A stretch of 64,000 nt of DNA from Luzula sylvatica (Eukaryota > Streptophyta > Magnoliopsida > Poales > Juncaceae), in contig OX326961.1 of assembly GCA_946800325.1 (NCBI GenBank), positions 5,744,655-5,808,654 on the forward strand, read 5' to 3'. Shown piece by piece: positions 1 through 11,970 of the stretch. The position numbers and the translations under genes were made by a program. Numbering within the stretch: the first letter of the stretch is position 1; each line of letters begins with the position of its first letter. The notes under the pieces were generated by a model. That model was not told the DNA's origin. It did no database searches and was given only the letters and a program-made list of their open reading frames with translations.

Positions 1-476
1 ATTTTCGTTTTTATTCTCAATTGCTGAGAAATTTGAATATTTTTAATGGACGGTTTAATTATTTGGTAATTTCGAGATATTTATACATATTTCCAATTGG
101 TATTTATTTATCTAAGGAGTATTTCACATGTGGTCATTGCTAAAAAGAAAAGTTAAGATTACTTTTTTAATTTATGTAAACTTGTTCGTTTCAATTTTGG
201 TTAGAATCATAATTTTAATTTTAGATGTGTTGGTTGTTTGGGCGTGTTCTCATGCCAAATCAAATTAAAATCATTCAATACACCGAACAAAAATAATAAT
301 CCCATACATGTATACTAAATTGTATCAATTACATCATTATGGAAAATTCTCTTATTCTCCGTAACAAAGAACCTAACGTAGAAACACTAGTATTTAACAC
401 ATTTAAGCACTAAATATTATATGTTTTTTCTCGCGTGATGAACAGTACAACTGATCTTAAAAAAAATTACTTTACT
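1..476. other. AT-rich intergenic DNA
   Basis: No gene, RNA or element boundary could be recognised in this stretch. It is low-complexity AT-rich sequence leading into the repeat cluster that begins near 477. Confidence 0.5.
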
Positions 477-1162
477 CCAAAATGTACCCGCCGTATTCTC
501 CATATTTGTGCTATTTCATTTAATTAACGTAATAATTAGAACATATCATTAAAAATTCATTAATATTGATTTAAATTTATGAATTCGAACTAATGTTAAT
601 TACGTATTAAATTAATAGCTAACATGTGCCAGTTATCACGTTATTTAAATATATTAACTTAGAACATAGAGCATGTTATGGTAAAATTTGGGCAAAAATA
701 TAAATTTTTCAATTGAAAATTAAAAAAAAAAGAACACGTGTCACAATTTCTACCATGATAACTGGCACATGTTAGCTATTAATTTAATACGTAATTAACA
801 TTAGTTCGAATTCATAAATTTGAATCATTATTAATGAATTTTTTAATGATATGTTATAAGTATCACGTTAATTAAATGCAATAATACTCATAAAATATAC
901 CCGCCGTATTCTTCATATTTGTACTATTGCATTTAATTAACGTGATAATTAGAACATATCTTTAAAAATTCATTAATATTGATTTAAATTTATGAATTTG
1001 AACTAATGTTAATTCCGGATTAAATTAATAACTAATATGTGCCAATTATCATGTTAATTAAATAAATTAACTTAGAACATATAACATGGAACATGTTATG
1101 GTAAAATTTGGGAAAAATATAAAATTTTCAATTAAAAATTTAAAAAAAAGGACACGTGTCAC
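477..1162. repeat. Direct plus inverted repeat cluster
   Basis: A unit of about 265 bp starting at TACCCGCCGTATTC occurs at about 483-745 and again at about 894-1162 in the same direction. Both copies end in A-rich sequence followed by CACGTGTCAC. Between them, about 746-885 is an inverted copy of the middle of the unit (compare 530-640), so the block can fold into a long hairpin. A diverged relative lies at about 39480-39680. This looks like a nested non-autonomous MITE-like element; no coding potential and no clear target duplication was found. Confidence 0.6.
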
Positions 1163-2242
1163 TATGTATAATGTCTAGAGACCAAAAAAATTCTATATTC
1201 TAATCTCAAACATTAACTCTTCGATTTTAAACAAGATAAACTCGGTCCACGGTTGAATGAACGCATAAAGTATGGCATTCTCATATGGTGCATGCATTAG
1301 CATTAATAGTGTTTAATATGTATTAATATGTACATTCTCATATGGTGCATGTATTAATATGTACACCGAATTTAGGGAGTAAGTAAAATATCTAAGCACA
1401 GCCTCTCTTCCCCGTGATGTTCATTCGTTCTGAGTTCCAAATAAACTTGCCTTTCCTCTCTCTCCCACAAAAGAAACCGAGAACTCTAGAGACAAGAAAT
1501 CCTGAGAAACTCAATATATCAAATGTACCCTCCCAAAACTGTGAATCTTGCTTGATAATATTATGAACACCATCATCTTATTTATGTTTCTATTTTAGAT
1601 CCTACTAAAAATAGGACTTTTTGGTTCCTGAGATTGTTGAATGTTTAATGAACAAAAAATATTATTTAAATTCAACGACTTGTACGGGTGATTCTATTGT
1701 AGAACCTTTTGAAAAGGATATTTTGAAAAATTTATAATTAATTAGATGTTCTCAATCAAATTAGTTTCATGTTCCAGCATTGCATTAATTATTATTTAAA
1801 TTAGAGGATTGAAAAATGTCCAAAATATACTTGTTAATTTGTATAAAAATTGATAAAAAAAGGTTTTACCGTAGAATCACCCAACTTGTACAGCTACAAA
1901 TTAATATTATTTATGCAATTAATTGAACTTCAAATTAAACCAAGTTTGAATATATATAATAAATAATAAATATTGGAGGTTTAAAATTAGTCTGATGAAG
2001 GTTATATGTATGGCAACAAACAGATCCGGCACCCTTGCCAATACCCTTTGATTTTTATAAGTGTTTTTTTGTATGTTATTATATGTATGTTATTATATGT
2101 TTCAAGTGCATGATATGTGCGTGTGTAATCTAGTATGTATGTGTGTGTGATTTTATAAGTACGTGATATATATGTGTAACGTAATCTAGTGCGATTTTAT
2201 AAAATAGCACCACACTTCATAATCTATGCACAGCACATTTAC
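1163..2242. other. AT-rich intergenic DNA with one short duplication
   Basis: No gene seen. The motif CTCATATGGTGCATG occurs twice, near 1279 and 1334, within a short local duplication. The rest is AT-rich with GT/TA-rich microsatellite-like runs near 2085-2165. Confidence 0.4.
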
Positions 2243-2282
2243 TTTTTTTGAAAAGAGGTCGGCGAATTGCCGAGCTCATTGT
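2243..2282 (-). repeat. Possible LINE 3' tail hairpin
   Basis: On the minus strand a small hairpin (GAGCTCGGCAATTCGCCGAC) is followed by CTC and an A-rich run. The same arrangement, hairpin then CCTC/CCTT then poly-A, recurs at 61781-61812 and 63085-63117 on the plus strand. It fits the 3' end of a non-LTR retrotransposon, but the body upstream is not recognisable. Confidence 0.35.
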
Positions 2283-3743
2283 ATAGAATATTTTAAGGAT
2301 GAGAGTCCGAATAGGTTCCGTTACAGATCGTTGCGATGAACGTAAATAGCGCGAAGTAGATTAATAAAGGGAGAGAAAGAAAAAGAAAAAAGTGATAGTT
2401 TCCTCGCCATCAGGGTGTAATGTAGGTCAGTGGCCAGTGTTTGTTGCGAATAGTATACTCTGCATCAACACATTTACATTTCATACATTCGTGCACAGCA
2501 CATTTGTGTTTGTTGCGAATGAATTCGTGCACAGCACATTTACATTTCATACATTGTAATGATTCATGAACTCGAGCATAGCACACATCATAATCAGAAA
2601 AATAAAGACCACCCAATGCACTCTATGAAAATATTCAAGTAAACTCCTGCTAAATCTGGTAATCTATAAAATAAAGCCATCTTCGTACACTCTACAACAG
2701 TATATTTCACAAGTGAATAGTATATTTCACAAGTGTTCATGGCTGATTTTCAAAGGAAAAATATATGTAGTCTTCCAAACTCAATAAAACATTCTTGATG
2801 TGTCAAATTACCTCTGCATCAACAAACAACAAAACTAACAAGTTAGGAGGTTTTTCATAATTCTTGGAAAAGTTAAGAGGGGTTCTGAAATATTTCCTAA
2901 AAGTAAACTAAAATTTCAAGTTTTGGATGGTAAAATGAAATATGGAACCATTTCTCGTACATCTTTTTTTAATGTCAAATTCTTTTTTAATATAATTACT
3001 TGAGATAGGTCGACCCACCCACAATCAAGTTGTTTGTTATATTTGATGAAAAATAATAAGTCTCAAGATTACAAGAAATATATATATAGGAAATTAATTA
3101 ACAAAACATAGTAAACAAGTTGACTACCAAAATTATTGCTCTCAAATCATTTACTGAAGAATTAATCCAGAATACAAGTTAATTCATCAATCATTTACTG
3201 AAGAATTAACAATGCAAGAATTCACAAGATTGCACAATTCATCACAACAACAAAAATTACATTTTCGAACTAACAATTAAATTTCTTTTCACATGAATTT
3301 ATAACTAAAACCCATCAACCATTAACTGAAGAATTAACAAGCAATGAGTATTATTTTCCATACCTGGAAAAAGGAATTCAAGAAGAATCAAATTAATAAC
3401 TCTGGAATTAACAGTGAGAATAAACAATGCCAATAAAGAAAAAAAAAATTTGACGAGAAGAAATCTAGAAAAGGTTAATGAAGATATTAAATGAATTAAC
3501 AATATATCAATCCATGCAACAATTAACAATATATAATTGCTAAATTATAACAATTGAATTTTGTACAATTCAATTAACAGTTTGATTGAAAATATCTTAC
3601 GACAGCTTGTCTGATTCAAAAACTTCAAATATCATCCAACAATTCTCAATTGACCTGATAAACAATGAATAAAAACACGAAAATAACATCACAAACTTCA
3701 AAAAACACAAACTAATTCAAGATAGAATACAATTTGTTTCTTA
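2283..3743. other. AT-rich non-coding DNA
   Basis: No convincing gene. Near 3150-3345 the phrase ACTGAAGAATTAA appears three times as a diverged short repeat. A minus-strand stretch at about 3600-3652 is open and flanked by AG and GTAAG, so it could be a second exon of the candidate at 3744-3858. Confidence 0.3.
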
Positions 3744-3858
3744 CCTAATCTGGGCCATTTTTAGGGCTGCAGCAACGTTTCTTTAAAGATTTTGGATCAA
3801 AGTTCAAACCATTTCTTTTAGAGCGGGTTAATCCGCCTACGGGTCTGAAATCCTCCAT
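3744..3858 (-). CDS. Possible first exon or small ORF, unknown product
   Basis: A minus-strand ATG at 3858 opens a 37-codon frame rich in Lys and Arg (begins MEDFRPVGGLTRSKRNGLNF) that stops at a TAG. That TAG lies directly before GTAAG, a good splice donor. Upstream on the same strand lies a CT-rich leader preceded by AACCCTAAC, the telo-box motif common in plant promoters of growth genes. It could be the first exon of a gene whose frame is now broken, or a non-coding transcript start. I do not recognise the protein. Confidence 0.3.
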
Positions 3859-3929
3859 TTTCGATCGCCCATGACTCTTAGAAGCGAGGAGAGAGAGCCC
3901 GTCGATTTGTGTGTGGGTGGGAGAGAGAT

Positions 3930-4649
3930 TATTTAGTTAGGCCGTTAGGGTTAGGTTAGGTTATTATATAGTCCCTATAAAATTCAATTTTTTTAAAAAT
4001 CCTGATCCACGGGCCTATTGACATTAATGGACAAGCTATATCTTTGAGTACAATTAATAAACACAGCCCACAACTAGATTAATTCACTATCCTGTTAATT
4101 GAACAAGAAACCGAATCATCTATATAGTATATACACATGCTAAACCCCAAAAGTTCAGCCCATATATGATGAGTCAGCGAGGTTGTTTTGTTCAAATTTT
4201 GTGACACCATTATATTATGTATTTTTGTAAATTTTCTATGTACTTTATGATTTGTGTGTGTGCGTGCGCGTGTGTTTTTGGCACCATAGAAAATACACCC
4301 GTCCAAACTCGGAAATTTCAAACATCCCCTTCTAAGATCTGAAAATATGAAATATGCCCTTACAAAAAATCACAAATAACCTTGTAAGAAATGAAAATAA
4401 GGGGCATGTGTTTGTGACTTGACTGGGATTCAGTTCTCTAACCCCTAAAAAATTCAAATTCAAAAAGGTAAAAAAAGATGAACTTCTTTGAACTCAAGTT
4501 GTTAACGTAAAATTGTATGATATTATTTGGTCAATATGTATAATTAAAAAAAATATTATAGTAAAAAAAAAAAAGTTGCTTAGGGATCCGTACCATAAAG
4601 TCGAAGCCATGTAGGCATTATCTCATGAGGGAGAATCGATCTTGTTAAA
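3930..4649. other. Intergenic DNA
   Basis: No gene seen. Contains a short GT/GC-rich run near 4255-4276 and A-rich tracts. The final ten bases before 4660 form the target duplication of the element that follows. Confidence 0.4.
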
Positions 4650-4659
4650 TATATATATG

Positions 4660-6200
4660 CAGTAATGATACTAACCCCACTTATTTCCTCACTTTTTTTC
4701 CCGAATACTTATGTGGCATGTTTGGGAGTACCATGTCATTAAACCAACTTCGTTCAAAAAACAACAAGCTTTAGAACAAATCATTTTTATTTGATTCCCA
4801 TCCCATCGTAGAAAAGAGCTACAAAGAGAGAACAGAGAAGCAGAGCTACAGGGAAAGAGATAAAGAACAAAATCCTGATATTCTCGAGTGAGAGGCCGAT
4901 CTCACCAGAGAGATGTGAATGGATACATTTTGAAGAGGAAAACACATCTTACCTGGAGATAAGATGGATTGAGAGAGACAGATCTTGCCATGGTGGAGCT
5001 TGAGCGACAATTCTAGGCCAACGGAGATTCTGACTTGCAAATTTGATGTGATGAGTTGATAAATTGATAACTATACAAACTTGTTTAGTAGAAAATTGAG
5101 CACAATATGACTATATTCAAAAGTTATTATTACCGTGACTTGACGAAATTGTAACCTCACAAAAGTATTTAGCATCAGAATGACATTTTTTTCGAATCAT
5201 CAAGATTAAATGCTGAAAACATTAACTTTAACACTAAACCATCAATTTAAGCCCCAAATCATCGAAACAATCCTAAAGCAATTAAACGAAACAATAACCC
5301 ATCATATAAACCCTAAATCGTTAATTAATCCTTAAACTTCAAATTAAAATTTCAATTACTAAATTAAACTATAGATCTTCAAATTACAATTTTATTCAAC
5401 ATATATAATTGCAAACCAATAACAAACAATTCATTCCAATCACACCATAACCATACATGCAATAACTACGAACCAACTCCAAGAACTCTTCTTTTCTTTA
5501 CATATTTTTTTTTAACTCAAAAAAATAGTAACATCAAAAGATAATTAGTCTTTGTTGCTTAGATATACAAATATGAAGTGCTAAATCATAAGTTTATTCC
5601 TTTTGAATTTCTGAAATTTGCATATTTTGCTTCACAAACTGATGACTCTATTCCCTCAAAACCTCATGAATTTCTCAATTTAAATTACAAGTTTAAATCA
5701 CAGATTTGTAATTGTTCGAGAACAAAAAAGAGAAACATAAATCTCGAGTATGGCTTGTAAATAAATCAAACTCGAGCTGAAAATAATCCTAATTGTTCAA
5801 GAACTCAATTTCGCTTTAGCTAAGAAATAAGAAATAAGAAGAATGAAGATACTGTTGTAAGCACCTCCCATTCTCGCTTAAGAACCGTTAAAAAATGAAC
5901 AGAAACTGACGTGACAAAAAGCCCTGATGTAGAGGAGATGCTTGACCGCGTGACTGCATGGGTGCGAGAAGCACTGGCTCAAGAGAGATGCCTAACGAAG
6001 ACGAGATGAAGAGAGCTTTGGCAGTCATTTGAGAGTACAAAACAGAGAACAAAGAGAAAGAGGGAGAAAGAGTATTGTAAAAAGAAACAACTAGTTTTTT
6101 GTGAAGAGAGAAATGAGAGAGGAACTGATGTGGCAGACCATGCCACATCATCAATTCGGGAAAAAAGTTAGGTAAATAGGTGGGGTTTGTATCATTACTG
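4660..6200. mobile_element. Non-autonomous Mutator-like element, 1541 bp
   Basis: The two ends are inverted copies of each other over about 60 bp at roughly 80% identity. Both start CAGTAATGATAC, continue with a CCCCAC..TATTT block, and reach TTTTTTCCCGAAT and then TGTGGCATG. The element is flanked by an exact 10-bp direct repeat, TATATATATG, at 4650-4659 and 6201-6210; that length fits a Mutator-type insertion, although the site is itself AT-repetitive. No transposase is present. On the minus strand it carries exon-like pieces: 4991-4953 reads as 13 codons (MARSVSLNPSYLQ) ending at a perfect CAG/GTAAG donor, and 6154-5888 is open for 88 codons. It may therefore be a Pack-MULE. Confidence 0.7.
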
Positions 6201-6210
6201 TATATATATG

Positions 6211-7080
6211 TATGAATTCACTATTAAAACCTAATCTTGTGGATATAATTAGTGAAAAATATTAATGAATACATTTTAATTACCTAGGTAAATCGTATAG
6301 TATAACAATAACTATGACCTAAAATATTTCCAGGCCCAAATCTTGGCCTGTCCAAATTATATAAGCAAAATAATTACAATTTTTTTTCGAGGATCCAAAA
6401 GTGAACTTGTATGAAGAATTTAAAGTTTGTTTACCGCCAGATGGAATCGGTTTCGTCCTTGCAAAATAATTTTCTGCTTCCACTACAAACGCCACATGGC
6501 ACGAAACGAGCCCGCCACAGACAAAAGCGGGGTCCTGACCCCACGCCTTCTAGAACCTTCTGGAGATCTCCAGTCTCGTGGAGATGCTTCACTTCCTCGG
6601 CCCCTTCTATTAGCTGAGGAAGAGAGAATGAGCTGCAATTTAAGAAAGAAAAAGTACAATTAAATGTTTAAAAAGTAGTAAATTAATATAGAACATGAAA
6701 AAGATGTAAAATTCAAGCCAAGACTCCAAGCAATTTCGAGTCGAGGACAATTTATACCTGAATTGAAGCTAAGATTCAAATCAATATTTGATACCTAAAT
6801 TTACCATAGAAAATGGAGAAGTTATAAATAATCGTGGCTGAATGCGAGAACAGGAAATTGATTGCTTAAGATTATAATATAAGTATGAAGTATAATAATA
6901 AAGTAATGTAAAAACTTAATAAGTGGTCTTAGTTAGTAGTTATATGATCAAATTCATATTTTTTCACCCATTGAGGGGGAATCAAAAAGTACCTTATAAA
7001 ATCCCAAGGACATGTCCATTTAACTGTTCCAACAGACATTTTCATGCAGTCACACAACTCGTCCACTTGTATGTTTCTCT
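6211..7080. other. Intergenic DNA around a promoter-like scrap
   Basis: No coding region was recognised. The only notable island is the GC-richer block 6480-6620, which contains the heat-shock element listed separately. Confidence 0.4.
6548..6565. promoter_or_regulatory. Heat-shock element
   Basis: The run TTCTAGAACCTTCTGGAG contains alternating TTC and GAA units at exact 5-bp pitch, in order TTC, GAA, TTC and GAg. This is the arrangement bound by trimeric heat-shock factors. It lies in a GC-richer island with more GA/TC blocks just downstream. No heat-shock protein gene is visible next to it, so it may be a captured or orphaned promoter fragment. Confidence 0.5.
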
Positions 7081-7082
7081 GC

Positions 7083-7107
7083 ACACACACACACACACAC
7101 ACACACA
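7083..7107. repeat. (CA)n microsatellite
   Basis: About 12 uninterrupted CA dinucleotides in otherwise AT-rich DNA. Confidence 0.9.
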
Positions 7108-7880
7108 TTCGAAAATATTATAACGAGATTAGTAATTTTCATTAACAAATTAGTAAAATAAATACATGAATATAAAACAATAGAGAAAAGATTTACCTCG
7201 AAAAGTTGCCGAAAAGAGAAATGTGTCTCTCGAGAACAGGACAACAATTTATGCAAAAACAATTAACATTGGAAAATTCAGGGACCAAATTGTAAAAGGG
7301 CGGTGCTACAGTGCCTCCCAAATCCACTCCCAAATTCACTCCCTATATTCATTGACATGTGGAACCCACACCTACTTTTACAAAATTTAATTCGTGTGGG
7401 ACCCACAAAATGCACTGTTCATGTGAGAAGGAGGGAAAGAGGGAGGGAGGGAGGGAGTGGGCATATCATTACTCATTGTAAAAATAGAAATATTCCCATT
7501 TTTTAAATCTAACCTTATATTTTTCAAAGTTGCGTTATCATCCAAATCGGAACTGCCATCAACGTCTTCAATCGCATACGCTAATGAACTTGGAAACCCG
7601 GTTACGCGAAGAGGGACATGCGGTTACACGAAGAGTTATTTTGGGGGTTGCCCAAAATGGTTCATTTGAGCGAGGATGAAATTGCTTATTTCACCGTGTT
7701 GCCATCACTTCATTAATGATTTCACGAGGAATCGAGCAAGACATCCTCCTTTGCTCTACTCTTGCTTCGACGATGCCGATACTGTCATCTCCAACCTATC
7801 AAACATTTTACAGAAGATACAATTATATTTTAAATTTTAAATAATAATGATTTTGTTTGTATTTGCACCAAGGCACGGTT
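7108..7880. other. Intergenic DNA
   Basis: Nothing coding was recognised. A GGGA-rich run occurs at about 7432-7460. Confidence 0.4.
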
Positions 7881-7923
<43 letters not shown>

Positions 7924-7968
7924 TAATACTAATAATAATAATAATAATAATAATGATAATAATAATAT
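7881..7968. repeat. (AAT)n microsatellite
   Basis: About 88 bp of AAT triplets with a few TGAT interruptions. The isoleucine-rich ORFs seen on both strands here are artefacts of the repeat. Confidence 0.9.
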
Positions 7969-9190
7969 ATAATTGTTCCGTCCAAGAAAGACGGATTGGG
8001 TCACAGTTTAATTTTTTATTTAATTTTTTTTTCTTTGTTATAGGTTTTTTTGAACTATAATATATCCGTTGACTAAAAATGTTGTTTGAGTTTATATTTT
8101 TCAAACTCTTTTTTGGTGTGTGAAATATATGCTTAGACGTGTCATGTATATTAGATATTTTTTAAATGTGTAATATATTTTATAAAAGTGCAATTTATCT
8201 TTTTGACTAAGATATGATTTGACAATTGATTATGGATAAATACGAAAGCTTTTTAATTTAGAAAGATAAATTTGACATTAATATTTTTAGAATAACTATG
8301 ATATTTTGAGATTTCGGATAAATTTATGTGTAATCAGTAATTATGCCTTTCCTTATACTTAGATGGACATATGTTTTTTGTGTATATTAATGCTTGTGTT
8401 GTGTCAAATTAGTCATCTATTAAAACTTTTTAGGGGGTGTTTGGATGCATGGAATTAGGGATGGAATTGAATCTTAAGATTCCAATAATGCAAATTCTTT
8501 GTTCGGCACATAGAATTAGGAAAATAATTAGATGGTGGAGCATATTATTATTTCATTTTTCTTGCAAATTGTAATTCCAATAAAAATTGGAGTGTCAAAG
8601 TGGAGCATCTTCATCTAATTATTAAATTAATTAAATTAATATTATGATAATATTATAAGTATTAATCAATATAATTAATATTATATTATAGAAAAAAACT
8701 CACTTTTGCCCCTTGAACTCTTCAAAAAAGTACAAGTTGCCTCCCAAACTTCAATTTGCTCATTTTTACCCCATGAATTCTTGATTTTGCTCACTTTCTC
8801 CCCTTCCATCAATTAACTGCCTAGTCATCAGTTAAGTGATGACGTGGAATTTTTTAGATAATTTCAGTGATGACGTGGCAAAATTTTGAATATAAAATTA
8901 CACATAAATTAAACCCAAACCCATTTAACAAATAATTAACCCAAACCCAAACCCATTACATTAACCCAATCTCTCTCAACCCGATCCCCCTCTCTCTCCC
9001 TCTCTCTCTCTGGGATGACGTGGATTAAGGAAGGCTTCGGTTAATTGGAGGCGACGATTTGCTGGGGTTAATTGGACGCAATTAACTGGTAATATAATTT
9101 TGTCGAGATTTTTTATATAATTACATGTATGCCCCTGGAATTAACTAATATATTTAATTGCTTTTTTCGTGCAGTTTTGATGGTTTGATT
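7969..9190. other. AT-rich intergenic DNA with possible MITE ends
   Basis: TAGGGGGTGTTTGGATGC near 8450 and a CTCACTTTTGCCCCTTGAAC block near 8700 resemble common plant MITE termini. No partner terminus or target duplication was found for either. Confidence 0.3.
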
Positions 9191-9207
9191 TGTCTCGTTG
9201 CCTCTTT

Positions 9208-9340
9208 GTCGTGTCGAAGAAGGTGGGTAGACTCCTCTTTCGTTGTCTCTTGTAGCATCTCTGTCGTGTCGAAGAAGGTGGGGAGGCTCCTCTCTCGCTT
9301 CCTCTCTCGTCGCGTTCCTGTCGTGTCGAAGAAGTTGGGA
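9208..9340. repeat. Tandem repeat of about 55 bp, three copies
   Basis: The phrase GTCGTGTCGAAGAAG recurs at 9208, 9263 and 9319, each followed by GTGGG or TTGGG and a CT-rich spacer. No known gene matches. Confidence 0.7.
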
Positions 9341-9599
9341 AGAGTTTGTATTAACCGTTAATTATGTTTTTGGATGGTTTGTATTACTATTTTGGTGTGG
9401 TTTGTAATAAAATTTGTTTGCTAATTAACTGTTAATTACGCTTTGTTGTGTTTTTTATTATTATTTTGTGTTGTTTGTACACTTGGACAGCGAATTAATC
9501 TTTAATTACATTTTTGGTGCTTCGCGTTAACTGTCAATTGGTATTTGGTTTTTCAGATTTTTGGTGCTAATTAACCGCTAACTAATTATTGTGTAAATA

Positions 9600-9790
9600 T
9601 GAACTTTGTTAATTATGTTAATTATGTTGTTAATTTTGTTAATCCAAAAATATTGCACAATAATTAATTTTGTTAATTATGTTAATCCAAAAATATTGCA
9701 GAATATTTAATTTTGTTAATTATGTTGTTAATTAATTATGTTAATCCAAAAAAATTTCAGAATAATTAATTCTGTTATTTATGTTGTTAA
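9600..9790. repeat. AT-rich degenerate tandem repeat
   Basis: TTAATTATGTTAATCC-type units with a shared AATCCAAAAA occur at 9641, 9684 and 9743. It reads as a decayed short-period repeat with no coding signal. Confidence 0.6.
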
Positions 9791-10547
9791 TTATGACATA
9801 TATAATTGTTAATTACGTTGCTAAGTGATATTATTATTAATTGTTATTATTAACTGTTAATTGGATTGTTTTGATTGGACTGTTAATTACATTATAATAT
9901 ACTATTAATTCGATTCTTCATTAATTCGATGGGGAACTTGGGTGTAAAATTGGACACATCAATCAATACGATGCCCCTGATGATGTATGCTGACTCAATC
10001 ATCAATGTTGGGGGAATCTCAGGGGCATGGTATAATCTTCCTTAAATATTTATGTACAAAAGTAAAATGATGACGTGTCATTTAATATTAAATTAGTTTG
10101 TTTCATACTAAGAAGCCGTTTCATCATAATATAATTATTAATTTTCACATGTGATTCAAAAAAATGTAGTAGGAAGTTCGTCTACTATGACATTAGAGGC
10201 ACACAAATTTTAGCGGATTAACGTTAGAATTCCATATCAAATGAGGTGAGGTTCCACCTTCTCTTATAATCATAGTGGTCCTTGATTATTGAAATTAGGG
10301 TTGAAATTAACCCTTGCAAAATGGAAATGCAGCTGTGATTTAATTTCTTGGTATACCAATTTTCGATTATTGGCTGCACTGATTGTCAATTATGTTGATT
10401 TTCAGTTTATCATTTAACATTAAACACTTTCTGTTTCATTTTCCTGATTTCATTCTTTTTGCAGGCATTGCCTAAGAGATTATCAGCATTATGGTAACAT
10501 ACTCATATTGACTTCCAAAACAAATTACATGCTAAGAGGCCAGCAAT

Positions 10548-10604
10548 TAGGGGTGTAAACGGTTCGGGTCGGTTCGGATAATATCCGAACCGTTTACACC
10601 CCTA
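10548..10604. mobile_element. Minimal hAT element, 57 bp
   Basis: The element starts TAGGGGTGTAAACGGTTCGG and ends with its exact reverse complement, giving perfect 20-bp terminal inverted repeats around a 17-bp middle. The flanks are CCAGCAAT (10540-10547) and CCCGCAAT (10605-10612), an 8-bp target duplication with one mismatch, as expected for hAT transposons. It is little more than two termini fused together and should form a stable hairpin. Confidence 0.8.
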
Positions 10605-10612
10605 CCCGCAAT

Positions 10613-11298
10613 AGACAATGGCTCATGGAACAGTGGGCCTACATGGAGAGTTGCAGTAAATTTGAATTTGTAACGATGAATAAATTTGTAATGGATTTAC
10701 AATGGTTATATTTGGATCTTGTGTTTTGTTTTGTTTTGTAAGACTTGAGAAGTTCTGAAAAGAAAATTATTATAATCATTGTCATTGTTATTTCATCATT
10801 ATAAATTTAGTATGAGAGAGAAGTAAATAAGATTGAGGCATTGCCGATACAAGAGTGATTACGCATGAGAGAAGTGAATGAGATCGGGGCCTTGATCAAA
10901 CAATCATCTTTCAAGAGTCTGTAACCATTCAGCAGCAGCCTTAGAACAGATTACATTGAATATAATTAAAACAATCATATTATAAAGGAATCATCATAAT
11001 ACATTCATACATGCAATTAAATACACATATTTCATCCCTATTGATTTCGTTATAATATATTCGAATGTGCTAGAGAGATGGCAACATCCGGATTAGCTTT
11101 GTTTTTTTTTAATAAAAACTCTTCTACCTGATGAATCGACTGTGCTAGATCTTAAAAACCTTCTTAGGAATCACTATCCGCTGCAAATTCAAACACGAAA
11201 TAGTTCGATAAAAACACACAAAAAAATGTAAAAGCACTATGCAAAATATCCACAAGGAAATCACTATGCAAAACAATATCGAACTCGAAATTATCCTA
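10613..11298. other. Intergenic DNA
   Basis: AT-rich, with no gene or element boundary recognised. Confidence 0.4.
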
Positions 11299-11398
11299 GA
11301 GAGAGAGAGAGAGAGAGAGAGAGCACTGAAAAAAATAGAGCTGCAATATTACAAATTTCTCAGTTTCAAGAAAGAAACACTGAAATTTCTATATAAAA

Positions 11399-11452
<54 letters not shown>
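11299..11452. repeat. Two (GA)n microsatellites
   Basis: GA runs at about 11299-11323 and 11402-11452, separated by AT-rich sequence. The Arg-Glu and Leu-Ser ORFs on the two strands come from these repeats. Confidence 0.9.
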
Positions 11453-11453
<1 letters not shown>

Positions 11454-11970
11454 ACCGAAGCAAGGGAAATGAGAGAACTTGAAGAGGGAGCACCGAAAAA
11501 AATATACGGGATTGATTGATACTTTCAGACAAGGGAGTGGAGCCCATAAAACCAAGAGAGAGAAAAACCTAACAAATGGGAGCGGTGGGAAAGACGAAAG
11601 AGAGCTGGTGGGTGGGAAAGACGGAAAAGATGCCCTCTTTTTATTAGATTTCGGTTAGATATTAGTATTACTTAAGATTATCGCTAATTTTTGTTTTTTT
11701 AAATTTTAAATATGGAATAATATTTATGTTGGAAAAATTGAAAAAACAACAATTAGTGGTAGTATTAATAAATAGTTAATCGAAATTTAACAAATGGGGC
11801 ATAAGTGAAATTTTATTTTGTAAGGGTATTCATGATAATTCACGTTTTAAAGAGGCATACGTGAAATTGTGGGGATTTTGTGGGGGTAAATATGAAATTT
11901 GGTCTTTTATTTAAAAGTAACAAAATATAGTTTTCTTATAAATGCATTTTTTGACGTATCATCCCGAACA
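11453..11970. other. Intergenic DNA left of the large inverted repeat
   Basis: No gene seen. Similarity to the far arm starts only at about 11971. Confidence 0.4.

Noticed and set aside
8450..8700. MITE ends of Tourist or hAT type
   Set aside because: Only single ends are seen, with no inverted partner or target duplication.
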